Assembly: GCA_964526965.1 (NCBI GenBank)
Contig: CAZGML010000010.1
Location: 1 to 64,000, forward strand
DNA from: UBA6265 sp964526965
Lineage (GTDB): Bacteria > Chloroflexota > Chloroflexia > Thermomicrobiales > UBA6265
Length of the DNA stretch: 64,000 nucleotides
Direction: 5' to 3'
Below, piece by piece: positions 9,011 to 17,640 of this stretch. Under the pieces are notes generated by a model, which was not told the DNA's origin, ran no database searches, and worked only from the letters and a program-made list of their open reading frames with translations. Made by a program: the position numbers and the translations under genes. Each line of letters opens with the position of its first letter. Position 1 is the first letter of the stretch.

Positions 9011-10279
9011 ATGAATCAGAATGCAACGGGGTCGAAACTCCGAACAATACGCGTCGTAGCTGTGAGCGTATTGATCCTGGCAGCCATGGTAGTAGGTGCC
9101 GGATTGGATCGCATCATGGTGGAGAGTGGTACCGCACAGGACCGACTTTCCAGCGCAGACAACTACAGCATTATCGGCGAAACCTACGACGTAATCCGTG
9201 AAAACTACGTGCTGCAATCCGAGTTCAGCGACGAAGAGCTCGTGTGGGGTGCGGCCTGGGGGATGGTCGAATCGCTCGGCGATACCGGCCATAGCCGATT
9301 CCTGAATCCGGAAGAAGCCGAGGAATATGAGCGGAGCACCAGGAACGAACTGGTCGGCATTGGTGTGTCGGTTGACGTCACTGGGGATCTCCCTGTCGTC
9401 AACTACCCGATGAAAAACTCACCTGCTATTGAAGCCGGAATCCTGCCGGGCGATGTGATTTTCGAAGTCGATGGAACCGATCTTTCCGGGCTCACACCCG
9501 AGGAAGGAATCGACCTGATCTCGGGTGAAGCGGGTACGGATGTGACGCTTGTGCTTCGCCACGCAGATGAAGAGGAGCCCTACGAGGTCACCATTACACG
9601 TGAGCTCATCGAGTTGGATCCGGTGCAGTACGCCATGCTTCCGGACAACACGCTTTGGCTCCGACTCGATCAGTTTAGCCAGGGCGCTTCCAATCGGGTT
9701 GTTGAAGGGCTCCTGTGGGGACAGGAACAGGGTATGACGGGTGTCATCCTTGACCTGCGCGGGAATCCTGGTGGATTCGTGATTGAAGCCATGGGTGTCG
9801 CCAGCCAGTTCCTCCCGGAGGGCACACCGCTTCTGCAGGAGATGGATATGAATGGTGAAACCCGAACCATCTCCACTGTTGGTGAAAACGGTGTGTACAC
9901 AGACGGGCCGCTCGTAGTGTTAGTGGACGAATGGAGTGCATCGGCGGCTGAGATCACCAGCTCGGCGATCATGGAATCCGGGCGAGGCGAACTCGTTGGT
10001 GAAACCACTTCTGGCACTGGCACCGTGCTGCTGCCATTCGACTTGAGCGATGGCTCCATGGTGATGATCGGTATTCAACTCTTCCTCACAGGTGAGGGCA
10101 CGGATATCTATCACGTTGGTGTCCAGCCGACTCATGAGGTCGAGTACTCCGCCGATCCGCTGGAGCGGCCATGGTTCCCGGCATCGCTTTCCGTGGACCA
10201 GGAAACAATGGAGCCGGCGCAATTCAGCGAACTGGATGATCCTCAGCTCCATTACGCATACGACTTGCTACACGAGTAG
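9011..10279 (+). CDS. S41 (CtpA-like) family protein with PDZ domain, catalytic lysine apparently replaced
   Basis: A 422-residue membrane-anchored or secreted protein: one TM segment (about residues 14-35), an S41 N-terminal helical region, a PDZ domain (about 105-190, GVSVDVTGDLPVV to VTITREL) and the tail-specific protease core (IILDLRGNPGGF type). The nucleophile context WSASAAEI puts Ser at residue 311. Where canonical CtpA has a GKG lysine, this protein reads GETTSGTGTVL, giving Thr336. The Ser-Lys dyad is therefore incomplete unless a lysine elsewhere substitutes. A perfect AGGAGG four bases before the ATG at 9011 fixes the start, although the frame extends to 8963. Confidence 0.88.
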   Translation: MNQNATGSKLRTIRVVAVSVLILAAMVVGAGLDRIMVESGTAQDRLSSADNYSIIGETYDVIRENYVLQSEFSDEELVWGAAWGMVESLGDTGHSRFLNPEEAEEYERSTRNELVGIGVSVDVTGDLPVVNYPMKNSPAIEAGILPGDVIFEVDGTDLSGLTPEEGIDLISGEAGTDVTLVLRHADEEEPYEVTITRELIELDPVQYAMLPDNTLWLRLDQFSQGASNRVVEGLLWGQEQGMTGVILDLRGNPGGFVIEAMGVASQFLPEGTPLLQEMDMNGETRTISTVGENGVYTDGPLVVLVDEWSASAAEITSSAIMESGRGELVGETTSGTGTVLLPFDLSDGSMVMIGIQLFLTGEGTDIYHVGVQPTHEVEYSADPLERPWFPASLSVDQETMEPAQFSELDDPQLHYAYDLLHE

Positions 10280-10290
10280 CATTAAACGTG

Positions 10291-10324
10291 AACCGGGCTT
10301 TAAATCTTCGGATTTGGCCCGGTT
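10291..10324 (+). terminator. Terminator-like hairpin after the S41 gene
   Basis: AACCGGGC pairs with GCCCGGTT, the stem is extended by AAATC/GATTT around a TTCG tetraloop, and it lies 12 bases after the stop. No long T-run follows, so termination may be partial. Confidence 0.6.
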
Positions 10325-10437
10325 TACCGTGTAAAGAGGGCGCGTTAAGTATTAGCATTGAAACACGTGGCAACAAACGTGAGTTAGGCTTTGTGTAGGG
10401 AAGCGATGGCTACCACGAAACAACATACGAGGTTTGA

Positions 10438-10863
10438 ATGATATCCGCCGACAGTTTGCCTGAGTCCGTTGTAAAGCTTTGGACTGTGGCGCAGCGATTC
10501 CAGAAGTTCCTGATGGTAGGTGCCATTGGCTTTGCTACCAATCAGGGTTTTCTATGGCTGTTGCACGAACAATTCGACCTTACGGTCCGGGCGGCTTCGC
10601 CGATCGCCATCCTTATCTCGATGGCGGTCACGTTTTATTTGAACGAAATCTGGACCTGGCACGATCGGGGCGGGCCCCGATGGTTGCGACGAGCGCAAAC
10701 CTACGTACCTATCAACATTGGCGGACTGGCAATCAACTGGGCAGTACTCAACTACCTGCATGACTCATGGGACATCCATTACCTTTGGGCAAACGTTGCT
10801 GGCGCCGGCCTGGCAGCCATTTGGAACTTTGGCCTGAATAATGCGATTACATGGAGAAAATAG
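10438..10863 (+). CDS. GtrA-family membrane protein
   Basis: A 141-residue integral membrane protein with four hydrophobic segments. The GtrA pattern is visible: FLMVGAIGFATNQGFLWLL at the start of TM1, FYLNEIWTWHDR between TM2 and TM3, and a closing WNFGLNNAITW. GtrA proteins are thought to flip or handle polyprenyl-phosphate-linked sugars during surface glycan modification. It heads a plus-strand stretch (to 16.1 kb) of envelope-type genes, in keeping with this role. The specific lipid or sugar is unknown. Confidence 0.9.
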   Translation: MISADSLPESVVKLWTVAQRFQKFLMVGAIGFATNQGFLWLLHEQFDLTVRAASPIAILISMAVTFYLNEIWTWHDRGGPRWLRRAQTYVPINIGGLAINWAVLNYLHDSWDIHYLWANVAGAGLAAIWNFGLNNAITWRK

Positions 10864-11025
10864 CACCCATACTGCAGATTGCGATGGCGTTTGACCATCA
10901 GGTAGTTGTGGAGTGGTATAACTTGCGGTGAAATATGTGTCATTATTGCCTATATTACAGACACATTGCGCGAGTTCTGAATTTCGAAACCGCACACGCG
11001 CACAGATGAGAGGAAGCAGACGTAC

Positions 11026-12504
11026 ATGGTAAATACAGCAGGTACACACGAGAACGGCACGCCTGGATCCACCATAGTTATGGGGGCCGGTCCTGCGGGG
11101 CTGTGCTCGGCTTACGTGCTGAGCAAGGCTGGTGCACCAGTCACCGTCGTTGAATCCGCACCATTTGTGGGCGGGCTCGCGCGCACGATCAAGCGAGAAA
11201 CCGAGTTCGGTGAGTTTAAGTTCGATATCGGCGGTCACCGCTGGTTCACCAAGAACGACGAACTCAACGCCCTCTTCCAGGAGGTCGTCGCAGAAGAGCT
11301 CCTGTGGGTCAACCGCATTAGCCGCATCTATTTCGACGGCAAGTTCATCGACTATCCGTTGAAGTTCAAGAGCGCCCTGACATCGCTCAACCCGGTCACC
11401 AGCGTTCGCGCTATCGTCGACTACGGCGTGAGCATGCTGCGCCGCAAGTTCACCGACCAGGAACTTCTCTCAATGGAAGATCGCTATATCGATCAGTATG
11501 GCGAGACGCTCTACGGCCTCTTCTTCAAGAACTACTCGGAGAAGCTGTGGGGCCGCCCATGCGATCAGCTAAGCGGCGACTGGGTGAAGCAGCGCACCAA
11601 GGATATGAGTCTCTGGACTGCTATCAAGGACGCTATCATCCCGAGCAAGGGCGATGTCGTCAGCCTTATCGATGAGTTCATGTACCCGCGTGACGGCTTC
11701 GGTCGGTTCAGTGAGCGAATGGCTGATTCCGTAACCAGCTCTGGTAACGATGTGTTGCTGAAGCACCCGGTGCGCAAGATCGTGCTGGAGGATAACCGCG
11801 TGAAGGGTATCCTCGTTCAGACTGAAAACGGCGAAGAGTTGATGGAAGCCGATAACTTCATCTCCTCGATCCCGATGACGGTGCTGTGCAAGATCACCGA
11901 TCCGCCCGCTCCGGATGATGTGCTCGAAGCCGCGAACTCGCTTGACTTCCGAGACATCATCACCGTGAACATGATGTTCAAGAAGCCACAGGTCACCAAC
12001 GACACCTGGCTTTACGTCCACGACAAGAACATCCTCTTCGGTCGTTTCCACGAGCCGAAGAACTGGAGCCCGGCTATGGTACCGGGTGAGGAATACACCT
12101 CTCTCGTGGTTGAGTACTTCTGCTCCAAGGGCGATCACATTTGGAACATGACTGACGAACAACTCGTCAACCAGACCGTGAAGCATCTTGTGGAAGACCT
12201 CCGCTTTGTCAAGCCGGAAGAAGTCATCGGAGGCTTCACGCTCCGCGCTACCAAGGCATATCCGGTATACGGCATGGGCTACGAAGAGCCGTTGACGAAG
12301 ATGAAGGATTACATCCGCTCCATCGAGAACCTGCAGTACATCGGCCGCGGTGGTTCCTTCCGCTATAACAACACGGACCACAGTATCGAGACCGGTTTGC
12401 TGGCAGCCAAGAACATCCTCGGCGAGAATTACGACCTCGAAGCGGTCAACGCCGATCAGGAATACCACGAAGAAAAGAAGGCCCAGGCCGCACAGGTCGG
12501 GTAG
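11026..12504 (+). CDS. NAD(P)/FAD-dependent oxidoreductase, UDP-galactopyranose mutase/amine-oxidase-like
   Basis: A 492-residue flavoprotein. The dinucleotide-binding motif is IVMGAGPAGLCSAYVLSKAG with the ribose-binding Glu in VVESAP, followed by GGLARTI and FDIGGHRWFT, the sequence seen in UGM/protoporphyrinogen-oxidase-like enzymes that sit in polysaccharide loci. The C-terminal FAD motif is YIGRGGSFRYNNTDHSIETG. It is too long and divergent to be called a true UDP-galactopyranose mutase. Its neighbours, GtrA and a PTPS-related membrane protein, point to lipid-linked glycan or cell-envelope work. The substrate is unknown. Confidence 0.85.
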   Translation: MVNTAGTHENGTPGSTIVMGAGPAGLCSAYVLSKAGAPVTVVESAPFVGGLARTIKRETEFGEFKFDIGGHRWFTKNDELNALFQEVVAEELLWVNRISRIYFDGKFIDYPLKFKSALTSLNPVTSVRAIVDYGVSMLRRKFTDQELLSMEDRYIDQYGETLYGLFFKNYSEKLWGRPCDQLSGDWVKQRTKDMSLWTAIKDAIIPSKGDVVSLIDEFMYPRDGFGRFSERMADSVTSSGNDVLLKHPVRKIVLEDNRVKGILVQTENGEELMEADNFISSIPMTVLCKITDPPAPDDVLEAANSLDFRDIITVNMMFKKPQVTNDTWLYVHDKNILFGRFHEPKNWSPAMVPGEEYTSLVVEYFCSKGDHIWNMTDEQLVNQTVKHLVEDLRFVKPEEVIGGFTLRATKAYPVYGMGYEEPLTKMKDYIRSIENLQYIGRGGSFRYNNTDHSIETGLLAAKNILGENYDLEAVNADQEYHEEKKAQAAQVG

Positions 12505-12520
12505 TCGTTCGTAAAGATTC

Positions 12521-12546
12521 ACGGCCCGGGTTTGCACTCGGGCCGT
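12521..12546. terminator. Hairpin between the FAD oxidoreductase and the next gene
   Basis: ACGGCCCG and CGGGCCGT form an 8-bp stem, 16 bases past the oxidoreductase stop and 19 before the next ATG. It has no T-run, so it may be a weak terminator or an mRNA-stabilising hairpin. Confidence 0.45.
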
Positions 12547-12565
12547 ATCGAATTGAGAGCCCGGA

Positions 12566-12952
12566 ATGGACGAATCGCAGGTCAATCAAGCTGAGGAATC
12601 CTCACAAACCACTGGTTCCGTGAATCCCGTTCGGTTGGTTGTCTGGGCTATGATGTCCGCCGGTTTTCTCGTTTGGGTCGGCTTCGGTCAGGTGGAAGCA
12701 CGCGTTTGGGTGTCCGGCCAGCTCACGCTGCTGGATCGCCGCATCGCCACTATGTGGCAGTATCTCGGTAACAATCTGCCGGATCTGCCTGCCTCAGGCG
12801 TGGTCACGTTCGTCTATTGGTTATCCATCGCAATCATTATTGTGGGTACGATCGCCGGGTTTTGGCTCTTTTTGGGAACGCCAGATGAAGAGCCGCAACC
12901 CGAACCAATCGAGCACGTAAACGCCGCCCATCTCCAGCATGACGCAGAATAA
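12566..12952 (+). CDS. Small membrane protein of unknown function
   Basis: This 128-residue protein is not recognised. Two hydrophobic segments (about residues 24-42 and 71-95) flank a loop containing ARVWVSGQLTLLDRRIATMWQYLGNN; the C-terminal 30 residues are Glu/Pro-rich and probably cytoplasmic. It overlaps the next gene by 14 bases, suggesting translational coupling to the large membrane protein. No good ribosome site precedes the ATG at 12566, so the start is uncertain. Confidence 0.7.
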   Translation: MDESQVNQAEESSQTTGSVNPVRLVVWAMMSAGFLVWVGFGQVEARVWVSGQLTLLDRRIATMWQYLGNNLPDLPASGVVTFVYWLSIAIIIVGTIAGFWLFLGTPDEEPQPEPIEHVNAAHLQHDAE

Positions 12953-14999
12953 CGAACTGAATGTCGACACACGCGTGCGCCGAATATGGGGTGCCGCACT
13001 GCTGGCACTGGTCGTCTTCGCCATGTGGCGTATTGGCGGATTCGATCTCACCTCCACGCTCGATTCCGGACGCACTGTCCCGAATACCTATGGCACCGTA
13101 GATCACCCATTTCACGCGTCGCGAGCTGCGACGCTGCTTGAATCACTGCGGAACGGTGAAATACTCCGTTGGATGGGGAGCCACCAGGGCGGGTACCCGG
13201 TTGAGTTTTACCCGCTCGGTGCAGCGTGGCTGGATGTTGCGCTATGGGCAGCAATGCTTGGCAGCATTTCCATCCTTGCGGTGCACAAGCTGGCTGTGGC
13301 TGTCATCTTCGTGCTGCCCGCAGTCGCATACTTGTTGCTGGTGCGCGGCGATCACGTGCACCCTTCGGCTGCATTTCTGGCAATGGCATTCCACCTGGCG
13401 TTTCCCGGTCACTGGCTCAACGGTGGCTACGAGGAATTGGTCGGGTGGGGGCTTATTACGAATGTCGCCGGAGCCACGCTTGCGCTGATCTCCACGATTC
13501 TGCTGGCACGATACGTCCTCTATCGTGAGCACGCGTACGGTGTAGCGGCAGTACTGACGATCGCGGCTGGGGCTGTTACTAACCCACGTTCGCTCTTCGG
13601 TGTTGTCCTGGCGACATTGGCGATCGCTGTGTGGTCCGTGATAAGTTCAGCGCCTCAGCAGACGCTGATGCAACGCGCCAGGCACATCGTAGTATCCATC
13701 GGAACCGTCGGGTTACTTTCGTTCCTTATTGCCGCGCCGGTGATCGTGTCGTTGTTGCGATTTAATGGCGACTACTTTTTCCTGCATTACGAGTTTTATG
13801 ATCCGCTCGATCAATTCATAGATGCTTTGGAAACCGCGATGTCAATGCCTGTCATGCTTCTCGCCATTGGTGGAATCATTCTGGTTTTCGTTGTGAAGCG
13901 ATCGGTGAACGTGCGGGTATCCCAGACGTTGGCGATAGCGACCGTTTTCTACTCCCTGTTCACGATATGGGTAGCCACAACAAACAATCCACCTCCACTG
14001 GTGGAGCAATTGGAGGCGCCGCGCCTCATGCCATACCAGCGGCTACTGATGCTGGCCCTGGCAGCCGTGTTTATCGTCATCGCGCTGCAACGGCTTACTG
14101 CCAAACTTCCTGTACGTTGGCGGGAGGGAGCAATCGCAATAGTCGTGTTGATGGTGGGTTTTGGCAGCCTTCTGGCCATGACCAACCGCGGCGAAGACGT
14201 GCCTTATAACGAGCACGCGCTGTACACCGTGACCACCGTTGGCGATCAGAGATTCGCGGATATGGAGGATGCAGTGACGGCCGCCAACGACCTGCGCCCG
14301 GCAGGCAGCTCCGTGTTTGTGATCGGCAACCAGAGCGAATGGTGGCACGAACAACTCTGGGCTCCAGGGATCGAACATGGTACCTATTACTACGACGACT
14401 GGCTCTGGTACTGGCACATCGATCAGCCCGGGCCATACGACTGGCGGCAAGGGTACTGGATGCAAAATCCGACGGATGCACTGAACGAGGAATACTTTCA
14501 GCAGCACGGTATTAGCGTGGTGATGGTAAGTGACATGTGGGTCGCGGACGGTGTTCCGCCCCGGCAGGCAGCCGTCGATCATCCACTATTGGAGCTGCAG
14601 GGCACCCACGGCTCCTGGGATGTGTACACCGTGAATGTTCCAACCTCAATAGCGACACGCGGCGACGCGATGCCAGCCAGCATCGAATGGTCCAGCCACA
14701 AAATCGAAGCCGCCTTCGATAATAGTGCTGGACCGGTGCTCGTGCGGCAAAACGCATTCCCCCGGTGGGAGGCGACCGTAAATGGCGAGCCGGCCAAGAT
14801 CACTCGCACCGACGCAGGATACATGGAAATCGAGACTCCAGATGGTCGGGCAGAAGTCATCCTCGAGTACGAGACAACGGCGATGGACTGGGTTGCGCGC
14901 GCCATGAGTATGAGCGGACTGGTTGGCGTGGTTGCCTTTGGACTGCGCGGCCAGCGATTGGTGCGAACAGGGGAGGGGGAGAGTAATGCAGCAGCGTGA
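12939..14999 (+). CDS. Large polytopic membrane protein, PTPS-related/glycosyltransferase-like
   Basis: A 686-residue membrane protein with roughly 11-12 hydrophobic segments up to about residue 430 and one near the C-terminus. The early loop TVDHPFHASRAATLLESL, then ILRWMGSHQGGYPVEFYPLG, matches the HxxR...RW...GYP...FYP pattern of the '6-pyruvoyl-tetrahydropterin synthase-related' membrane family, which resembles GT-C enzymes or their accessory proteins. The extracytoplasmic C-terminal part is Trp/Tyr-rich (WLWYWHIDQPGPYDWRQGYW). It overlaps both neighbours by 14 bases. Activity is not established; a lipid-linked sugar role is inferred from context. Confidence 0.75.
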   Translation: MTQNNELNVDTRVRRIWGAALLALVVFAMWRIGGFDLTSTLDSGRTVPNTYGTVDHPFHASRAATLLESLRNGEILRWMGSHQGGYPVEFYPLGAAWLDVALWAAMLGSISILAVHKLAVAVIFVLPAVAYLLLVRGDHVHPSAAFLAMAFHLAFPGHWLNGGYEELVGWGLITNVAGATLALISTILLARYVLYREHAYGVAAVLTIAAGAVTNPRSLFGVVLATLAIAVWSVISSAPQQTLMQRARHIVVSIGTVGLLSFLIAAPVIVSLLRFNGDYFFLHYEFYDPLDQFIDALETAMSMPVMLLAIGGIILVFVVKRSVNVRVSQTLAIATVFYSLFTIWVATTNNPPPLVEQLEAPRLMPYQRLLMLALAAVFIVIALQRLTAKLPVRWREGAIAIVVLMVGFGSLLAMTNRGEDVPYNEHALYTVTTVGDQRFADMEDAVTAANDLRPAGSSVFVIGNQSEWWHEQLWAPGIEHGTYYYDDWLWYWHIDQPGPYDWRQGYWMQNPTDALNEEYFQQHGISVVMVSDMWVADGVPPRQAAVDHPLLELQGTHGSWDVYTVNVPTSIATRGDAMPASIEWSSHKIEAAFDNSAGPVLVRQNAFPRWEATVNGEPAKITRTDAGYMEIETPDGRAEVILEYETTAMDWVARAMSMSGLVGVVAFGLRGQRLVRTGEGESNAAA

Positions 15000-16164
15000 C
15001 GCCCTCTTCCTGAAAAGCAGCGTCTTCCCGACCGGTACGTTGCTCGATTCCTATTATGATCGCGAGGTCACCCGGCTCTCCGATCGTGGGCTTGCCAGCA
15101 ATATGATTGGTGATCGCTGGTCGGAGATCTCCTCCACGGAGATCAGCTCGTGGGAAGGCAACGAGATTTCGTTACCATCAGGATCGATTTTGGATGTCGA
15201 CAAGGTTTTTCGCCTGGACGCCATCCCGCAGATCGCATCTATCGCCTCAAAGCGTAAACTGCAAAACCCCGATTTCGTCGTTGCTGGTCGCATTGAGAAC
15301 GAACCGGCTCTTATGGCCGTTGATGCCAAGTTCTCCATCGATACGGCCAAGTCCGCGCAGGTCTCGGCAGAGACCCTGCAAGCCTTGCTTGAGGTAGGCA
15401 GTCTGATTACTGACCTGCTGCCTGGCCTTCCACTGAATTCCGAACCGCGCGGCGGCTTGTTTATCTCGCCCGATATGCCGCTCAGCCACTATGTGCTCGG
15501 CCGAACACGAGGGAGGCTCTCCGTACGCGTCCCGCGAGATCAGGTGGTTCTCGTGCCCGTTAAGCCGGTGCCGTTTCTCAAGCCACTTGAAGGAGCGCGC
15601 CTTATCGGCACGCTTGCTGCTCGTGACGGGTTTCGGGAAGAGATTCGTACCGACATGCTTCTCGCCATGTATTACTTTCGGCTGGTGCGCGCATGTTTCG
15701 GATCCTACGCAGACCTTACTGCGCCGATCTTCGGCGCGCCAACCCTAAACGAGGGGTCAACCGAGGACCTGGAACAGAAGACGATTCAACTCGCGCGTAC
15801 GCACCCAACCGCCTGGGATGTTGTGTTGCAATGGGATGCTGCAGCCGAGCAGGTGCGTCGTCAGCGTGAGACTGCCTATGCGGCGATGCCGTTCCCTCTT
15901 GCGAACAGGGAAGTGCGAGAACGGGTCGAACTGGAGAGCGAACTCCGCGGAGTTGATGCTCCATCAATCAATAGCGTCCGTAAGCGTTTGGGGGCGTGGT
16001 ACCGGGCGCAGTTTGATGAGCGAATCGGCGTGGTGCTTCCGCCTGTGGATGACATCTCCGGGCTCGTAGAGCGTATCCACGGTGTTGCCGAGGAGGTTAA
16101 TCCGCTCGTGCCGGATGCCATGGATGCGATTATCGAAGACGTTTTTGCAGCTCAATCTCCATGA
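14986..16164 (+). CDS. Uncharacterised protein with possible PD-(D/E)XK nuclease motif
   Basis: A soluble protein of 392 residues that I do not recognise as a named family. It starts at ATG 14986, preceded by GGGGAGGGGGAG, and overlaps the upstream membrane-protein gene by 14 bases. Residues 95-115 read NPDFVVAGRI...ALMAVDAKFS: Asp96 on one strand and Asp113-Ala-Lys115 on the next, with hydrophobic flanks, as in the PD-(D/E)XK fold. The C-terminal half is helical and charged (about residues 270-340). No membrane segments are present. Nuclease activity is a hypothesis only. Confidence 0.6.
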   Translation: MQQRDALFLKSSVFPTGTLLDSYYDREVTRLSDRGLASNMIGDRWSEISSTEISSWEGNEISLPSGSILDVDKVFRLDAIPQIASIASKRKLQNPDFVVAGRIENEPALMAVDAKFSIDTAKSAQVSAETLQALLEVGSLITDLLPGLPLNSEPRGGLFISPDMPLSHYVLGRTRGRLSVRVPRDQVVLVPVKPVPFLKPLEGARLIGTLAARDGFREEIRTDMLLAMYYFRLVRACFGSYADLTAPIFGAPTLNEGSTEDLEQKTIQLARTHPTAWDVVLQWDAAAEQVRRQRETAYAAMPFPLANREVRERVELESELRGVDAPSINSVRKRLGAWYRAQFDERIGVVLPPVDDISGLVERIHGVAEEVNPLVPDAMDAIIEDVFAAQSP

Positions 16165-16244
16165 TGTGTAGCCGAGGCTGGCGACAGCACGCCAACCCCG
16201 CGATATACTGATTTCACGATTAAACATCCATCGCGGAGGTATGT

Positions 16245-16739
16245 ATGACCACGGAACTCGTGAACGTAACCATGACTGTAAATGGTGAAGAACGCTCGGC
16301 ACAGGTGGAGCCACGCACATTGCTGGTTCATTTTCTTCGCGATTTGCTCGGGCTAACCGGCACACATGTGGGGTGCGATACCAGCCAATGTGGCGCATGT
16401 GTGGTGGATGTGAACGGTACAACCACCAAATCGTGCACCATGTTTGCTGTGCAGCTAGATGGTGCCGAGGTAACGACCATTGAAGGTATTGGCGACGGAG
16501 ACGAGTTCCATCCCATGCAAGAGGGGTTTTGGGCAGAACACGGCCTGCAATGTGGCTATTGCACTCCCGGCATGATCATGTCTTCGATCCAGTTGCTGGA
16601 GGAGAACCCCGACCCGACCGATGATGAGATTCGCGAGGGCCTGGAGGGCAACTTCTGCCGTTGTACCGGCTACCAGAACATCGTGAATGCCGTGAAGTAC
16701 GCAGCCAAAGAAATGCGCTCGTCTGAATCAGCGGATTAG
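16245..16739 (+). CDS. (2Fe-2S)-binding subunit of a CO dehydrogenase/xanthine dehydrogenase-type enzyme (CoxS-like)
   Basis: A 164-residue iron-sulfur subunit. The plant-type ferredoxin cluster is in CDTSQCGACVVDVNG with the fourth Cys at KSCTMF; the second cluster is in CGYCTPGM and CRCTGYQNIV, which is the order in small subunits of molybdenum hydroxylases. GGAGG lies five bases before the ATG. It is followed after 11 bases by the FAD subunit. The CoxS/CoxM pair normally passes electrons from a molybdopterin large subunit, which is absent from this window, so the oxidised substrate cannot be told. Confidence 0.93.
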   Translation: MTTELVNVTMTVNGEERSAQVEPRTLLVHFLRDLLGLTGTHVGCDTSQCGACVVDVNGTTTKSCTMFAVQLDGAEVTTIEGIGDGDEFHPMQEGFWAEHGLQCGYCTPGMIMSSIQLLEENPDPTDDEIREGLEGNFCRCTGYQNIVNAVKYAAKEMRSSESAD

Positions 16740-16750
16740 GGGAGGTAACG

Positions 16751-17578
16751 ATGATTCCTGTCGCATTTTCGTATCACAAGGCGGCGAGTGTCGACGATGC
16801 CATCGCCCGAATCGCTGAAAATCCCGAGGCCAAAATCCTGGCCGGTGGCCATTCGCTCGTCCCCGCGATGAAGCTGAGATTGGCGGCGCCGGGAGAACTG
16901 GTGGATATTACAAACCTCGATGAACTGAAAACGATAACCGTCGGGGATGCAATCGAGATCGGCGCCCTGGTCACCTATGCTGAATTGCGTGATCACGAGG
17001 TTATCCGGGAACGGGTTCCGATCTTCGCTGAGGCGATCGCGCAACTCGGTGACCGTCAGGTCCGCGCCCGTGGCACCTTCGGCGGGGCCGTTGCACATGC
17101 CGACCCTGCGGCCGACCTTACCGGCGTATTACTCGCACTTGGTGGGCAGGTCAATGTAAAGGGCCCAAATGGCGAGCGATCCATTCCGGTTGAGGAGTTC
17201 TTCGTGGATCTCTGGACGACCGCGCTCGAGCCGGAAGAAGTCCTCACCAGCATCACTATACCGATGCCGGCTGAGGGCGCAAAGATGTCGTACGTAAAAC
17301 ATGCGCACCCGGCAAGCGGTTATGCGATTGTTGGCATTGCGGTTGTAGCCGATAAGGAATCCGTGACCGTGACTGTGACCGGTGCAACGAGCAAGCCGGA
17401 GCACCTGACAGGGGCAGAAGAAGCCCTTTCCGCGGGAATCACAGATGACTCAATTGCGCAAGCCGTGGAGCGAGCAACAGAGGGTGTCGATATAAACGGC
17501 GATCTCTACGCTGACGAAGAGTACAGGTCACACCTCGTGGGTCAGATGCTCAAGAGGGCACTGCAGAATATTGCATAG
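16751..17578 (+). CDS. FAD-binding medium subunit of a CO dehydrogenase/xanthine dehydrogenase-type enzyme (CoxM-like)
   Basis: A 275-residue FAD subunit. The first FAD loop is LAGGHSLVPAMKLRLA, the second is RARGTFGGAVAHADPAAD, and the C-terminal CO_deh_flav_C region runs from about 175 (MSYVKHAHPASGYAIVGIA) to the end. GGGGAGG supports the start. The next gene is on the opposite strand after a hairpin, so the operon ends here without the molybdopterin large subunit (CoxL). Confidence 0.92.
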   Translation: MIPVAFSYHKAASVDDAIARIAENPEAKILAGGHSLVPAMKLRLAAPGELVDITNLDELKTITVGDAIEIGALVTYAELRDHEVIRERVPIFAEAIAQLGDRQVRARGTFGGAVAHADPAADLTGVLLALGGQVNVKGPNGERSIPVEEFFVDLWTTALEPEEVLTSITIPMPAEGAKMSYVKHAHPASGYAIVGIAVVADKESVTVTVTGATSKPEHLTGAEEALSAGITDDSIAQAVERATEGVDINGDLYADEEYRSHLVGQMLKRALQNIA

Positions 17579-17597
17579 TCATAGATGAGCAAAAGGA

Positions 17598-17619
17598 AGA
17601 CGGCGAACATCAGCCGTCT
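17598..17619. terminator. Hairpin between convergent coxM-like and sugar-isomerase genes
   Basis: AGACGGC and GCCGTCT form a 7-bp stem around an 8-base loop in the 62-base gap between two convergent stops. It could act on either strand; T-runs are weak. Confidence 0.5.
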
Positions 17620-17640
17620 CCCTGAATAGTTTTGCAGCCG

